Both the position numbers and the translations under genes were made by a program. From Calliopum simillimum (Eukaryota; Arthropoda; Insecta; Diptera; Lauxaniidae), in the NCBI GenBank assembly GCA_951812925.1, contig OX638370.1:110312897-110376896 (forward strand): a DNA stretch of 64,000 nt, given 5' to 3'. The stretch's first letter is position 1. Every line of letters begins with the position of its first letter. Positions 51,960 through 63,900 of the stretch are shown here, piece by piece. The notes under the pieces are model-generated. The model saw nothing but the letters and a program-made list of their open reading frames with translations. It was not told where the DNA came from and made no database searches.

Positions 51960-53480
51960 CCAGTGTGAAAAGGGTAGTAAGCACATCTTATTTGTATGTA
52001 TGTATGTATTCTCTTAAAAATTCCTAGGGCCAAAATGAGGCGTCTCCATTTAGTGCGATTCTTTGCGATGGACTTTATATTTCTGTACGACTTTTCTGAT
52101 TTTTGGATTTCACACTTCAACAGCCTTTTCCATATTATTTTTGGGCTACCTGGTTCTATACTGCCTAGTTGATTTTACAATATTGCCTTGCAGCAGACTT
52201 CGCTGTGTGGTATACTGATTGAATGACCGATCTATCCCCAAGTGAGCATGAGGCTAAGTCTTTCGTATGCGCCTTAAGCACTTTTTGACGAATACTTGCA
52301 CCTTAGTCAATAGTTACACGGCCACATTTCGCATCAATATAAGAAAACCGATTTCACATTTGCACACTTTTGTTTTAGTGGGGAAAACGAAAGATACCAT
52401 ATTTTGTTGAGTTGGCCAAACGCTCTTTTTTTAAGTTTCTTGTAATAGCTCTAAGGCAGTTTTATTACGCTGCAGCTTAAAATTACTAAACTGGGTGAAA
52501 CTATTCCATTATTTATAACCTTGAGCCAGTTTATACTAACTTTGTTCTAATGTACGTCAATACGCTATTGAAAGAGGAGTGGAAATTACGAGAAATCATA
52601 TCTATTCTTGATCACCGGCACCTCTTGAGCCAATATACTTGCAAGCATATCGTCACCTAGAATGCCAAAAATGGTGGAACATAATTCTGAATTTTTCCAA
52701 AGGTGTTGCAAAAAAAGTCTTAAAACTCCAAATATTTTAGATTTTAAAACTTGTTTTGGCAAGTATTGCCTAAAATAAAATCGGTTGTTATGAACCTTCA
52801 CATTACAGGATATTCCACCTAAAGAAAAAAAAATATTGATTTTAGGTTTTTCCTATTCGACACATGCCAAAGATTTCGGACCAAATAATTTTTGATTTAG
52901 CTACTCATTTTATTTTAATTTCCTTAATTCTAACAAATATTAAAAAATGTAGATACAATTTTAACCAAAATTATATTTAACATAATTAGGAAATGCTTGA
53001 CCTAATTTTTAAAGCCTGTACTGTATATTGAAAAAAATTTATCATCTACTGATTTATGTACAACAAACGTAAAAATAGAATGACCCCCATGCACATAAAA
53101 TCGTTTGGCACAAAAGCTAAAAGAAAACCGAAAGCGCGAATTCACCTAACTCTACACTACTCTCCAAGAGAGTTTAAATTGAAAATAAAAATTTACCAAA
53201 ATAAAAACTAGTGAGAATAAAATATGCAATAATACAAAAAAAAAAAAAAACAGAGAAAACTTACAGTGGGTCAGCAAGGCAGCGAGAAGTGGCCATTCCT
53301 CGTTGAATTGTTGTTTCGTAAATTGGAAATTGAAAATTTTTCTTTTACTTTATTTCACTTTCGACGCATTCGAATACCTTTAAAATTTTTATTTTTTTTA
53401 ATTGTAAATTATCATTTTTCTTACCATGATTTTAAAAACTGAAATAATTTAGAAAATCATGCGAATTAAATTGATTCTAT
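51960..53480. other. No gene recognised
   Basis: AT-rich. A decayed CACCTCTTGAGCCAATATA word near 52618 resembles the repeats at 27.9 and 39.9 kb. Nothing else is supportable. Confidence 0.4.
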
Positions 53481-53487
53481 ATGTTAA

Positions 53488-53787
53488 CCCTTTGACGACC
53501 ATAGGGACATATGTGTCCCAAGCCAAAAATTAAGAATATTTGTGTTATTACGGAACCAATGTGATTCATTTTGATATTTATCAGTTTGTAGGAGAAAAAT
53601 TAACTTTATTTTTTTTTTGGAAAAACCATAACGACCATAAGGACACATATGTCCCAGAAAATTCCAGAAAAACTGTAAAAAATTTTTTGTATTTTATTTT
53701 AAAATATGTTTTTTAGACGCCCAATATACCATTCTAAATAATTAAAATGGTTGCATATGCTCCCAGTTGCTTATGGTTCTGAAAGGG
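53488..53787. mobile_element. 300-bp piggyBac-type MITE
   Basis: TTAA stands on both sides (53484-53487, 53788-53791), with inner ends CCCTTTGACGACCATA and TATGGTTCTGAAAGGG. TTAA target duplications and CCC(T/Y) ends are the piggyBac signature. Inside, GGACATATGTGTCCCA and GGACACATATGTCCCA are two palindromic words 122 bases apart. Non-coding. Confidence 0.8.
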
Positions 53788-53794
53788 TTAACGT

Positions 53795-54900
53795 ATCCTT
53801 TAACCAAAAACGCGAAAAGCAACGCGACTCACGCATTTTTCACACAACTACGTCAATAAGCTTAATAGACGAATGAGCTAAAGACTTCGTAATTAATTTA
53901 CATAGGTATAAGATATTGTACCCTTGGTTAGAATCTCAATATGGATGGTTTGTTTTTTTTTTTCAATTATGTTCTAAATTAAAATTATTTTTTTTTTTTT
54001 TTTCAATTTTCTCTCTCGCTCCAAAATAGTTTAAAATTTAAATTTTTTTTGGCATTGTTCTACATAAATACTTTTTTTGGTTTTAAAATCAAACTAAAAT
54101 TTTTACTGTGAATCTATATACGAAATATGACGTAAGTAAAATTTAAATTACTAAAAATTGTGACGTGATGGAATCTATAGAAACTGCCTTTAAAAATTAA
54201 GAGAGAAAAACCATTGTAGGACTGTGTTATCTGAGTACTTCACCTAACAGTTACTTCTTTAAACTCTATTTCAGATCCCGATGACAGAGGTTTTGTCTTA
54301 AATTTGTTTGTTTAAATTTCACTCACGAAAACACATTCACATTCCACACAAAAAATAGACCTTTTCGTTGTTATTTAATTTTCAAATTTTTATTTATGTA
54401 TTTTGCACAATGTAAGCCATTTTTGACAGCTCAGATGTTCATTGTAACGCAGCTTCTCAAAATTTGAGAGAGTGAGTCTGCGAAAAATGTGAAAACACAG
54501 AAGAAAACACCAACAAAACAAAATCTATGTCATAGAATCTATGACTGTGATCGGCACTTCATAGCACAATTATGCACTCAAAAATCTATCTATCTCTGTC
54601 TATCCTTTTCTACCTCATATTTATTTTCACTCAAACATCAATTTTTTCTCTTAAATTTGCCGACCACTGATCTATGTCATCTATGTAAGTCAATGAAAAT
54701 GTACGTTATTGAGAAATTATTGAATCACCATACAAACTCCCATCCCCCTTTTCTCCCTCATAAACCTCGTAAGCTCGTAAAACTGTCAAAGTTCGTATTG
54801 ATTTTGACAACTATTACGACCTTACGAGATTTTTGAGGCATTTACAAGTTTTAAGGAATACCCTAATTATTTTTCATTTATATTTTTTTAAACTTTACAG
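53795..54900 (+). other. Upstream region of the UGT gene
   Basis: AT-rich. It must hold the first coding exon and promoter of the UGT gene, if they are not further upstream. One candidate is ATG TTC ATT at 54435-54443 followed by GT, which joins in frame to 54901 but has a poor donor. A better donor (AT-GTAAGT, 54674 area) gives the wrong phase. Confidence 0.35.
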
Positions 54901-56919
54901 CAACTCAAACATGTTATCGTCCTACTTACATTGTGCATCATGTCCCGATATGCACCACAAGTTGACAGCTCAAAAATTCTTGCTGCTTATCCATTCCCAG
55001 GAAAAAGTCATTTTACGATGCACAATGCCTTGATTGAAGCCTTGGTGAAAAAAGGACATCAGGTAAATTGCAACATTTTCCAACTAATTTAAATTGAAAT
55101 GTCTAAATATTTTAAATAATCTACAGGTTACCATGATAACAGCATTTTCACTGAAGCAACTTAATCTTGGCAAAAATTACACAGAAATACTCATCGATCC
55201 ACCTTATGACTTTTGGTCGGATAGTAAGTTTTTACGAATATATGTATGAGAAATTGCAATAACATTTTTTGTTCTGCATTTTAGTTAAGCCCATTTTTGG
55301 TATTGACAATCTTTTTGAGATTACCAAACTGGATACCATGGATTTCGTTAAATTGGTTAAAATCATTGGTATCAAAACAACAGAATATGCACTGCAGCAA
55401 CCAAAAGTTCAAGAACTTATTCATGCCGAAAAAACCGTTGGTGTCTTTGATCTACTGCTTGCCGAACAATTTTATCAGGAGGCATTTCTGGCATTGGCTT
55501 ACAAATACAATATACCAATTGTTACCAGCAGCACATTGGGCGTTGAGAATTATATGAGTCAACAGATGGGCATCATTACACCATGGTCATTTGTACCACA
55601 CGGTTTTATGCCATTCACTGATAGAATGACTTTCTGGGAGCGTTTGAAAAATACTTTCTTTTCATTGTATGAAGATTTAGACAGAGAATACAGCTATTTC
55701 CCCTTGATGGATGAAATTGTCGAAAAATATTTTTCACATTTGCCTGGTAAGAAAAAATCTTAAGATCTGCACAAAAAGACTACTCTTTCTACTTAGTCCA
55801 AAGTAGAATTGAATTGAGTAAAGTTCTGCGAAGAATATGTTTCAAAAGAGCAGTTTAGTGTAATTTTCCATTTACTCAAAAAGAGTTTTGATCTTATTTC
55901 TGATATTTTGCGCGGTTTTAAACTAATTCACTATTAATAAACATGCACTTGTTCTTTAATGATTTCTAGAAAAACTACCTAAGGTCACCAAAATGGAGAA
56001 AACCGTCTCTGCCATACTGCTCAATAATCATGCACCATTGACAACTGTGCGTCCATGGGCTAGTAATATGGTGCAAGTTGGTGGACTTCATTTGAGTCCA
56101 GCAAAACGTTTACCTGATGATATGCAAAAATTCTTGGATGATGCAGAACATGGCGCTATTTATTTCAGCTTCGGTACATATTATTTATACATATATGATG
56201 ATTCAAAATAATATCTAAGTTCACCTTTTATAAATCTCCTAGGCACCCAAGTTCAGAGTCAAGATATGCCAGCTGAAAAGTTGAAAATGTTTTTAGAAGT
56301 TTTCGGCAGCATAAAACAACGTGTTCTCTGGAAATTCGAAAATGAAAGTTTACCCGATATACCCGCAAATGTAATGGTCAAAAAATGGTTGCCACAAGCT
56401 GATATTTTGGGACATCCAAATATTAAAATATTCATTACACACGGTGGTCTTTTTGGCACACAAGAAGGCGTTTACCATGCGGTACCCATGTTGGGTATAC
56501 CATTTTACTGCGATCAACATCTTAATATGAATAAAGCAGTACAGGGTGGTTATGCCATAAGTTTACATTTTCAATCAATAACTAAAGAAATATTGAAAGA
56601 TAATCTGCTGGAATTATTGCAAAATCCTTCGTTTAAGCAAAATATGCAACGTGTATCGCAAGTTTTTCGCGATCGTCCTATGAATGCACGTGATACAGCG
56701 GTCTACTGGGTTGAATATGTGATACGTCACAAGGGTGCACCACATTTGCGTTCAGCTGGTTTGGATTTGGCTTGGTATCAATTCTATTTGCTCGATGTGG
56801 TAGCTTTTGTTGCTGGCGGTATATTCCTGGCATTGGCAATGTTGGTTTGGTTCGTGCGTTTAATAGTTGGAACTGGTGGCGGCAACGGCAAGGCAACCAG
56901 AAAAGAAAAACGACAGTAA
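54901..56919 (+). CDS. UDP-glycosyltransferase (UGT), first coding exon uncertain
   Basis: Exons 54901-55062, 55127-55223, 55285-55746, 55970-56173, 56243-56919, all GT-AG with matching phases; 533 residues without the missing start. UGTs transfer sugar from UDP-sugar to small lipophilic compounds in the ER lumen. Seen: a hydrophobic leader (KHVIVLLTLCI), the N-terminal acceptor motif KILAAYPFPGKSHF, FSFGTQVQ, the donor-binding signature WLPQADILGHPN plus FITHGGLFGTQEG and PFYCDQHLNMN, a C-terminal membrane span (VVAFVAGGIFLALAMLVWFV) and a KEKRQ end that fits a KxKxx ER-retrieval signal. The acceptor before 54901 leaves no ATG in frame except 54940, which would lose the leader, so an upstream exon is needed. 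AATAAA at 56991. Confidence 0.9.
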
Positions 56920-56990
56920 ATCACAAACTAAGTAGCTAGATAATCTTATGAGAAGTAGTCATTTATAATTTTTCGATATCATAAATTTAC

Positions 56991-56996
56991 AATAAA
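56991..56996 (+). terminator. Polyadenylation signal of the UGT gene
   Basis: AATAAA 72 bases after the UGT stop codon. Confidence 0.7.
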
Positions 56997-56999
56997 ATG

Positions 57000-57450
57000 T
57001 GATTTTGAAATGTAAATAATAATAGTATATCATATATGTTATCACAGATAATTACTAAGAAAATGCACTCATTAAAATCTTTTTATTAACTTTAAGTTTT
57101 AATTCACGGTAGTTATTCATGGGTCGAGTGGGTAGTGTTGCCGTTGCAAGGGGAATCAAAATATTCTAAAGTTAATGCGCGTAAACAAATATAATATAGT
57201 TCTTTGCATGGAGTTGAAAAATTTTTATTTCAATGGACAACTGGGTAAGTAATGATCCAATTGAAAAAACTGGAAGATAAAGTTTAAAGAGTGAGGTCTT
57301 CAGACTAAATTTTAATTATTTTTTTTTTTAAATAAATGTTTTAAGCAAGACTAACAAAAAAAAACGGGTGGCAACACATATATACTCAAAAAGTATCACC
57401 TGGCAGCTTTGTATCGGCTACAAATGCTTGCCAGGCGACTTTAAAAGTGC
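57000..57450. other. Short intergenic stretch
   Basis: No coding frame or recognised element between the UGT 3' end and the foldback starting at 57454. Confidence 0.4.
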
Positions 57451-57453
57451 ATA

Positions 57454-60099
57454 TGGGTGATTCTCAGATAACTGTACTTTTTGTGTCCTCTGGCGATTTC
57501 ACCTATACAGTAGGCTTTTTTTCACAAAAAAAAAAACTATGTTTTTTAATAGAGCGGATCAATTTTACCACCAAATAATTATTGGTCTACTGTGAAAGTT
57601 TGCAAATATACCCCAAATGTCACAAACGTGGCATGTCCTACTCCTGCTTTTAATAAACAAAACGATGAAAAAGGACAAAAAAAACGGAAATAGAACAGAA
57701 AACAAGTTACTACAAATAATAAGTAAATACTTGAGGCAACAGTTTACGCAAGAATACGCACAAACTCCCAAAAACCGGATTTAATTTCCTGTAATTAGCA
57801 ACGTGGATTATACCTATTGAAAATTCTTCAATTCATACCGCCATCTCTCTCACTCTCATGAGTATACGTGGTACATGTCAAACTCATGAATTTTGGTCAT
57901 TCGTTTTTCCATCGTGCTTAGCTGCGGCCGCCGTAATTTTCTTTTTTATTTTTTTTTTGATACTAAAATGTTTAAAAACTTAAAATAACTTACAACTATA
58001 ACTTAAAACCAAATTAAAATCGTAAACAATAAAATTATAAAGTAAAAGTAATCTCAAAAGTTAGTTTTTTGCTTTGGAAGAAGACACCTGGTGGGGACAA
58101 TCGTTTTCAGCATTTACTTTTGGGAACATCATAACCCAAGAGTATTTTTGATCATCAAAGACAGCAGCAGCATCATCCTGGTGGTCATCAGCATCGCTCC
58201 AGCGGTCATCTATCGTCACAGCCACCATTGTCAAAAGCAGCAGTCGTCCGCAGTCGACGTCGGCAGCAACAACTTTACAAAGCAGACAAACTACGAAAAG
58301 GTATTCCTTTAAAATCATTTATATTCGGCGCCCGCTCCATATTCACAAAAAAAAGAGTTCAGTCCCCGGCTGAACAGCTACAATATTATGAGCTCATCTG
58401 CAGTTTTAAATAATTTTTATAGGTCACAATTTCGAATTGAAATCTGTCCCCTAGTTTTGGAAAAAAAAAAAATTCTTGAAAGCAATATGTTACTACTGCA
58501 TGGTACTACTGTATCAGTCAATAGACTGCAATACACATGCATTAATTCTGATCACTATCCAGCACCCAAAGGTTATCATGTCCAGACGAGTCCAAAAAAA
58601 AATCTGTTTGCATTGTAGGACAAAAATAGTTTTTTTTTAAATTATGGTCACAAACGTGGCACTCGGCATTCCCAGGTAGTACATTTTATTTTATGCATGA
58701 AACAATTTTTTTTGTAGGATTTGCATACATGACCCTAAATTTTTTCTGAAAAATCTGGAACTCAATAGCGTGCTTTACAATGAGTGATAAACTACAAAAA
58801 TGTCACAAACGTGGCATTTTTATCGGTCTGCAAAAACACATATCTTGATATAAAGTTTGAGTATACAGATGTTTAGTTGAAGGCTACTAATTATGTTTTT
58901 AGTACAAAAATTTTTCTACACCATCAGAATCCTGAGTTATCATTGCTAAAAAGTGAAAAAATCACTGTTTTGACATCTACTTAAAGCTATACTACAAAAA
59001 CAAAAACTAGTAAAATTAATTTTTGTAAACAGATATGGATAGTAAAATTTATTATCAACAAGTCATACCTTAACCGTTTTACAATTGAAACCTTCTTTCC
59101 GAGTTATAAGCGTTTAAAGTAAGGATATCTTTCGATAACATGCAAAGGATTTTTCGAGACCGAAAAATTACAAAAAATCAAGTTTTATTATTTTTATCAA
59201 TAACATATTTCATTACAAAAAATTTTGAGACCTTGCAGATCATAATCGCATGAAAAATGATAGCTCTTTTCTAGATTTTGTGAATAAGCCTACTAAACTA
59301 TTGCTTTACAAATTAACAGAATCAAAATTTCATCTGCTCATTCACTAAATCTACAATAGTGCCATATTTTTTCATCCGATTGTATTCTGCAAGGGCTGGA
59401 AGTTTTCGTGATAAATTATATTTTTGATAAAAATAATAAAACTTAATATGTTTGTTAATTTTTCGGTCCAGAAAATCCTTTGTGTGTTATTAAGAGGTAT
59501 CCTTTTTTGAAAGGCTTATAACTCCTAAACTGTTGATTGATAATAAATTTGGCTGTCTGAATCCATTGACAAAAATTCATTTTACATGTTGTTGTTTTTG
59601 TTAAGTAAATGTCAAAACAGAGCTTTTTTCACTTTTGAGCAAGGATAACTAAGGATTCTGATGCAATAGAAAAAAATCAAGATCAGATTCGTTATTAGGA
59701 GATCCTAATCCACCAAAAACGGCTATAAAAACAGAGGACAGAAAACCATAGTTGATCTTTAGGGCGGTAGGGGATAAAAAAAATGGACCACCGGAGACAT
59801 GAAACTGTTGGAAAATTAGTCTTGAAGTGTATATTTGTCACTAAATGCAATATATCTCTCATCAAAACGCTTCAAAACCATAATTTTTCCATACTGTGGT
59901 TAAAATGTCACAAACGTGGCAGCAAAATTTCTTAATTTCGACCTCGAAGCCGTAAGTTCAGACTTGTAGTTGATCTACTTAAAAGGTGAGTTCTAATAGT
60001 GTGTTTACACAAGATAGCATGAAGAAACTTGCAAAAATCCAAAAAAATTATGTGCCAATTTTACAACTCGAAAAAGCACAGTTATCTAAGAACCACCCA
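57454..60099. mobile_element. 2.65-kb foldback/TIR element with TA duplication
   Basis: Ends TGGGTGATTCTCAGATAACT (left) and its near complement (right), about 29 bases, flanked by TA. Long imperfect inverted arms meet near 59310: for example AAATCAAGTTTTATTATT (59175) against AATAATAAAACTTAATAT (59430). The word TGTCACAAACGTGGCA or its core CACAAACGTGGCA occurs at 57620, 58651, 58801 and 59911. The part 57900-58420 is CAG-rich and may be an insertion. No transposase frame is intact. Confidence 0.7.
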
Positions 60100-60106
60100 T
60101 ATCCTA

Positions 60107-60407
60107 ATTAAAGTGTGGCAATATAATTGTTCATAATCATATGTTAATATTGCGATAACTCATGAACGGAGAGTCGCAGCTAAAAAGTAAAAATAACTGT
60201 TTATAGGAAATTGTTGGTTCTAAATGTTGCTTTTCTTTTGTACAACTTATAGTTTGCGAGATATTTTTATAATTTCATCTTTTGTATTGGAAATAAATAC
60301 CATCTCTTCAAAGGATCATAACTCGGACTGTAAGAGTTCTATTGGAAAAGATAAGGAAGAAAAAATTTTAATTTTTCCTGTAGCTACATCATAAGCCTGA
60401 AAACAGC
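60107..60407 (+). repeat. Dispersed repeat, left half of the split copy
   Basis: Matches 41167-41490. Ends at AAGCCTGAAAACAG; the repeat resumes at 63178 after the LINE insertion. Confidence 0.8.
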
Positions 60408-63177
60408 TTTTTTTATTCTTTATTAAGTCTATGAACATAAATTCTTACAGACTAGAAAATAATTACAATGCAATTTAAAATATACGATTTGAAGTAAATC
60501 TTTCATTTCATTCTTTGATAAAGAAAAATCTAAATTACAATTACGAATTATCTATATATAAATAGGCAAACGAAATCGGTTAGGTCCCTGTTTCTATACC
60601 TAAATCTCAACCGATTTGCTTGATTTTTTTTTTGTTGGAAAGGTTGTGAGGAGGAGCAGTGCATAGGACTATATTTGTTTTTAAGGTGGGAGGTGCCACG
60701 CCCCTAAATGGAAAAAACGATCTCACGGCTAAGCCGCTGCATCGATTTTAACGAAATTTGGTATGGAGATAGGGTTAGGACTAAGGAACGATAATATGAA
60801 CATTATGTTTTTCAGTGGGCGGTGCCACGCCCTTAAATGGAAAAAACGCTCTCACGGCTAAGCCGCTGCATCGATTTTAACGAAATTTGGTACGGAGATA
60901 GGGTTAGCACTAAGGAACAATAATGTGACCATTATGTTTTTCAGTGGGCAGTGCCACGCCCCTAAATGGAAAAAACGCTCTCACGGCGAAAATACTGCAT
61001 ACGATTTTTATGAAATTTGGTACAGATATAGAGTTAGCACTATATAGCACGATAACATGATTGATTTTTATGAATTTTGGTATAGATAGATATCAAAAAC
61101 TGTTTGCTCTTTAGTAGGAGTTACACGCCTCTAAATGGAAAGTACGATATTGCAACTTAGCTGCTGCACCGATGCAGATAACCCGAACCCTAAGGAAGAA
61201 TATTAACAGTTTTTTGTGTTTTATCGACCCAGGAAGGGTATAAAAACTTTTTCCTTTATTTTATGGTCAAATCGAAATGGGCGAATTTCGGCCACAAGGC
61301 GAACTCTAGTATTATTAAACATTCTTAGTGATCTAACAAAAGGAGCATTGGCAGCATAGTTTGGGCGAACAGTACTTAAATAAAAAGGTTCTGTATTCCT
61401 AAGAGCTCTTTGAGAAACATTAAAATGTATCAAATTAAGCAATACTGGACAGTCAATACTACCAGACGCAATGTCAGACAAAAAAAGTAACGACGTTTTC
61501 AAACCAATCAAAAGGCAACGAGCATTATATGACGGGATCTCAAGGAAATTAACAGTACGCAACGCAAATCTTGTATATGATTTCTGTACTCTCTCAAGTC
61601 GAAAATTGTGACACTCATAATATGGATTCCATATAACCGAAGCATATTCTAGCCTCGAACGAACAAGACTAGTGAATAGAACTTTAAGAGTGTATGGATC
61701 TCTGAAAGAGGACCCGTTACGCCTTATAAAACCCAACATCGCATAAACTTTAGGTATAATGTAATCCAAATAGGCACGAAAAGTAAAATTCACATCAAAT
61801 ACAACACCCAAACCTTTAAACTGAGAAACAGGCAGCAAATAGTATTTGAAATGGAATAAGAAGAGGAAAATAGTGAGTTTGATCGTGAAAAAACATAAAA
61901 ACACATTTATTCAAATTTAGAAAGAGACGGTTTTTAATACACCAATCATAGAGTTTATTAACTTCACCCTGAAGAAGATCTATATCTATTTCTTATTTTA
62001 AGGAAGATCTTAAGGTCATGAGCATACAGAAGACACTTACAATCAACAAAAATGGGCGTGATATCATTTATAGAAATAATAAACAACAAGGGGCCCAAAA
62101 TACTGCCTTGTGGGACGCCAGATGTTGCATAAAAAGCTACAGATTTATCCTGATCAAATACAATAAATCATTTACGGTTAAATAAGTACGATTCTTGACA
62201 TTTTTTCAACAATAAAGAGTGCGAAATTTTGTCGAAAGCTTTAGAAAAGTCCGTATAAATGACATCTACTTGGTAACCTAATTGAAAAGCTAATAAGCAA
62301 TACTCCGAAAACAATAACAAGTTGGAAATAGTTGAGCGGCCAGAAACAAAGCCCTGCTGATATGGAGGGATGGTATTTTTAACTGCAAAGAAAAGTTTTT
62401 CTTTAACAATACACTTCAGAAGCTTGGGGATAACATTTAACTTAGAAATGGGCCTATAGTTAGCTATATTATTTTTACAGCCAGATTTATGTATCGGTGT
62501 GATAAAAGCTACTTTCCAACAATCAAGAAAAACCCCAGAACTCAAAGAGCTATTAAAAATTTCTTTTAGCGGATACAGTAAGTGTTCCGCATAGTTTTTG
62601 ATAAGAAATGCACTAATGCCATCAGAATCAACCTGAGTTGAAGCTTTAAGACATTGAATTCCCTTTAAAACATCACTTTCGCTTAAGCTGAAGGAACCAA
62701 AATCTACCGCCGGAACAACATTTTCTGAAACTCCGGAGGTGGAATTAAATGGCAATTCGAAATTGGACCTGAAATATTCGGCAAAAAGGTTAGCAGTAGA
62801 CAAAGCATCATTTGAAAGTTTATCATCCAAAAACATAGACGAGGGAATGCTCGCACAGCCTTTTTTAGATTTTACGTACCTCCAAAAAGACTTAAAATTT
62901 TTCTTAATATTCACTTCAAACTTATTCAGATATTGTCAATAAAGGTATTTCTCCAAAAAATTAAACTCACGCATATAATGCCTGTATTTAAGAAAATGAA
63001 TGTTCAGATTGGTACTCAAAAACATCTTATAAAATTTTGTACGTAAATTTTTTAATTTTTTAGCCCTCTGTTATATCATGTATTGACGGCAAATGTTACC
63101 AATTAAAAATTTAAAAACGTTAAAACACGACAAAGTGTCTAAGTTTTGAAACTCACTGTCCCAGTCAATGCGACAAA
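60408..63177 (-). mobile_element. 5'-truncated jockey-type LINE inserted in a repeat
   Basis: On the minus strand the 3' end shows AATAAA (plus 60419-60424) and a short poly(A) (plus 60408-60414). Reverse transcriptase motifs are plain: NYRPISKLNVIPKLL, YQQGFVSGRSTISNL and YTDFSKAFDK in the frame 62168-62914, SGVPQGS (62102-62122), and the thumb with VLFTSLVRSRLEYASVIWNP in 61221-61904. The catalytic YADD reads YAHD at 62015-62026. Frames are broken near 61905 and 62168 and in the upstream part near 62941. Endonuclease is missing. Confidence 0.88.
60545..61313 (+). mobile_element. Helitron-like element with 129-bp tandem units, inside the LINE
   Basis: GTGGG-(C/A)GG-TGCCACGCCC blocks start at 60686, 60815 and 60944, exactly 129 bases apart; a decayed fourth is at 61114. 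Each unit includes AAATGGAAAAAACG, CACGGCTAAGCCGCTGCATCG and ACGAAATTTGGTA. The right end is a short hairpin (TTCGGCC-ACAA-GGCGAA) followed by CTAGT at 61309-61313. It overlaps the 3' region of the LINE coding strand (stop at 61221), so the exact join is unclear. Confidence 0.5.
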
Positions 63178-63180
63178 CTT
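61221..63180 (-). pseudogene. LINE ORF2 pseudogene (reverse transcriptase)
   Basis: Coding remains of the LINE above. Upstream of 62914 the frame is decayed but readable (FLKYRHYMREFNFLEKYL near 62950), giving the linker before reverse transcriptase. A His replaces the first Asp of the YxDD active site, and stops at 62941, 62168 and 61905 areas separate pieces. It cannot make a working enzyme. Confidence 0.85.
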
Positions 63181-63900
63181 CTCCAACTTTAAGCAAGTAT
63201 ATCTTGAAATCTTTCAGGTATATTGACAATTCTGAAAATGCAGTCCGATTCAGCGTCTAAAAGTACATAAGACTGCATATCAGAAATAGGTTGCATTGCA
63301 TTTTTTTTTTTTTTTTTTTTTTTGTTTTTTTGAGTGCCTGTGTAAGCAACATGAAAGTGTAGCTTATGAAAAGTAAACAAAAGATGCTTTTTAAAGATTT
63401 AATTTCATACCTTCGATAGCGTAGTATTTAGTACTAACAGTGCGCTTGGGATGACAACACCGTATCTCAACAAATAATAAAATTCACACTGATATTGGAG
63501 CTATTGGTGCTTGGTGATAAAATTTATGTTTGAAATAGTAAATCTTATCTACAAAAATTGATTAATTGAATTCAAAATGGTAATTTAAATGCTTGAACTA
63601 TACGTTTAATATATTATACTAACATAAATAGTATATTGCTAAAGGGGCTGTAAACTTAGAGAATTTTATTTGGTTTAGTTAAAATAATGAATTTTTATTG
63701 AAATTATAAGGAGCATTCAGGCATTTTCTGAAAGTTTTATGAACGAAGTGTCATACACAGTAAATTGAAATCAAAAGTGGCTAAAACTTATGACAAAAAG
63801 AAAATCGACGTAAATGTTTTTTAGCTTAAAAACAATGAAAAAATTTTGAATTTTTTAAAAATTGCGCTTCATAATATTCTGAATTATTGCTGAGCATTAT
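63178..63900 (+). repeat. Dispersed repeat, right half of the split copy
   Basis: Matches 41490-42250, including ATCTTGAAATCTTTCAGG, the poly-T run (63301-63323) and CTAACAGTGCGCTTGGG. Small deletions occur near 63495 and 63640 relative to the first copy. Confidence 0.8.

Noticed and set aside
58061..58413. CAG-rich plus frame with QQQ and RSRRRQQQ
   Set aside because: Lies inside a foldback element; low complexity; no start or similarity.
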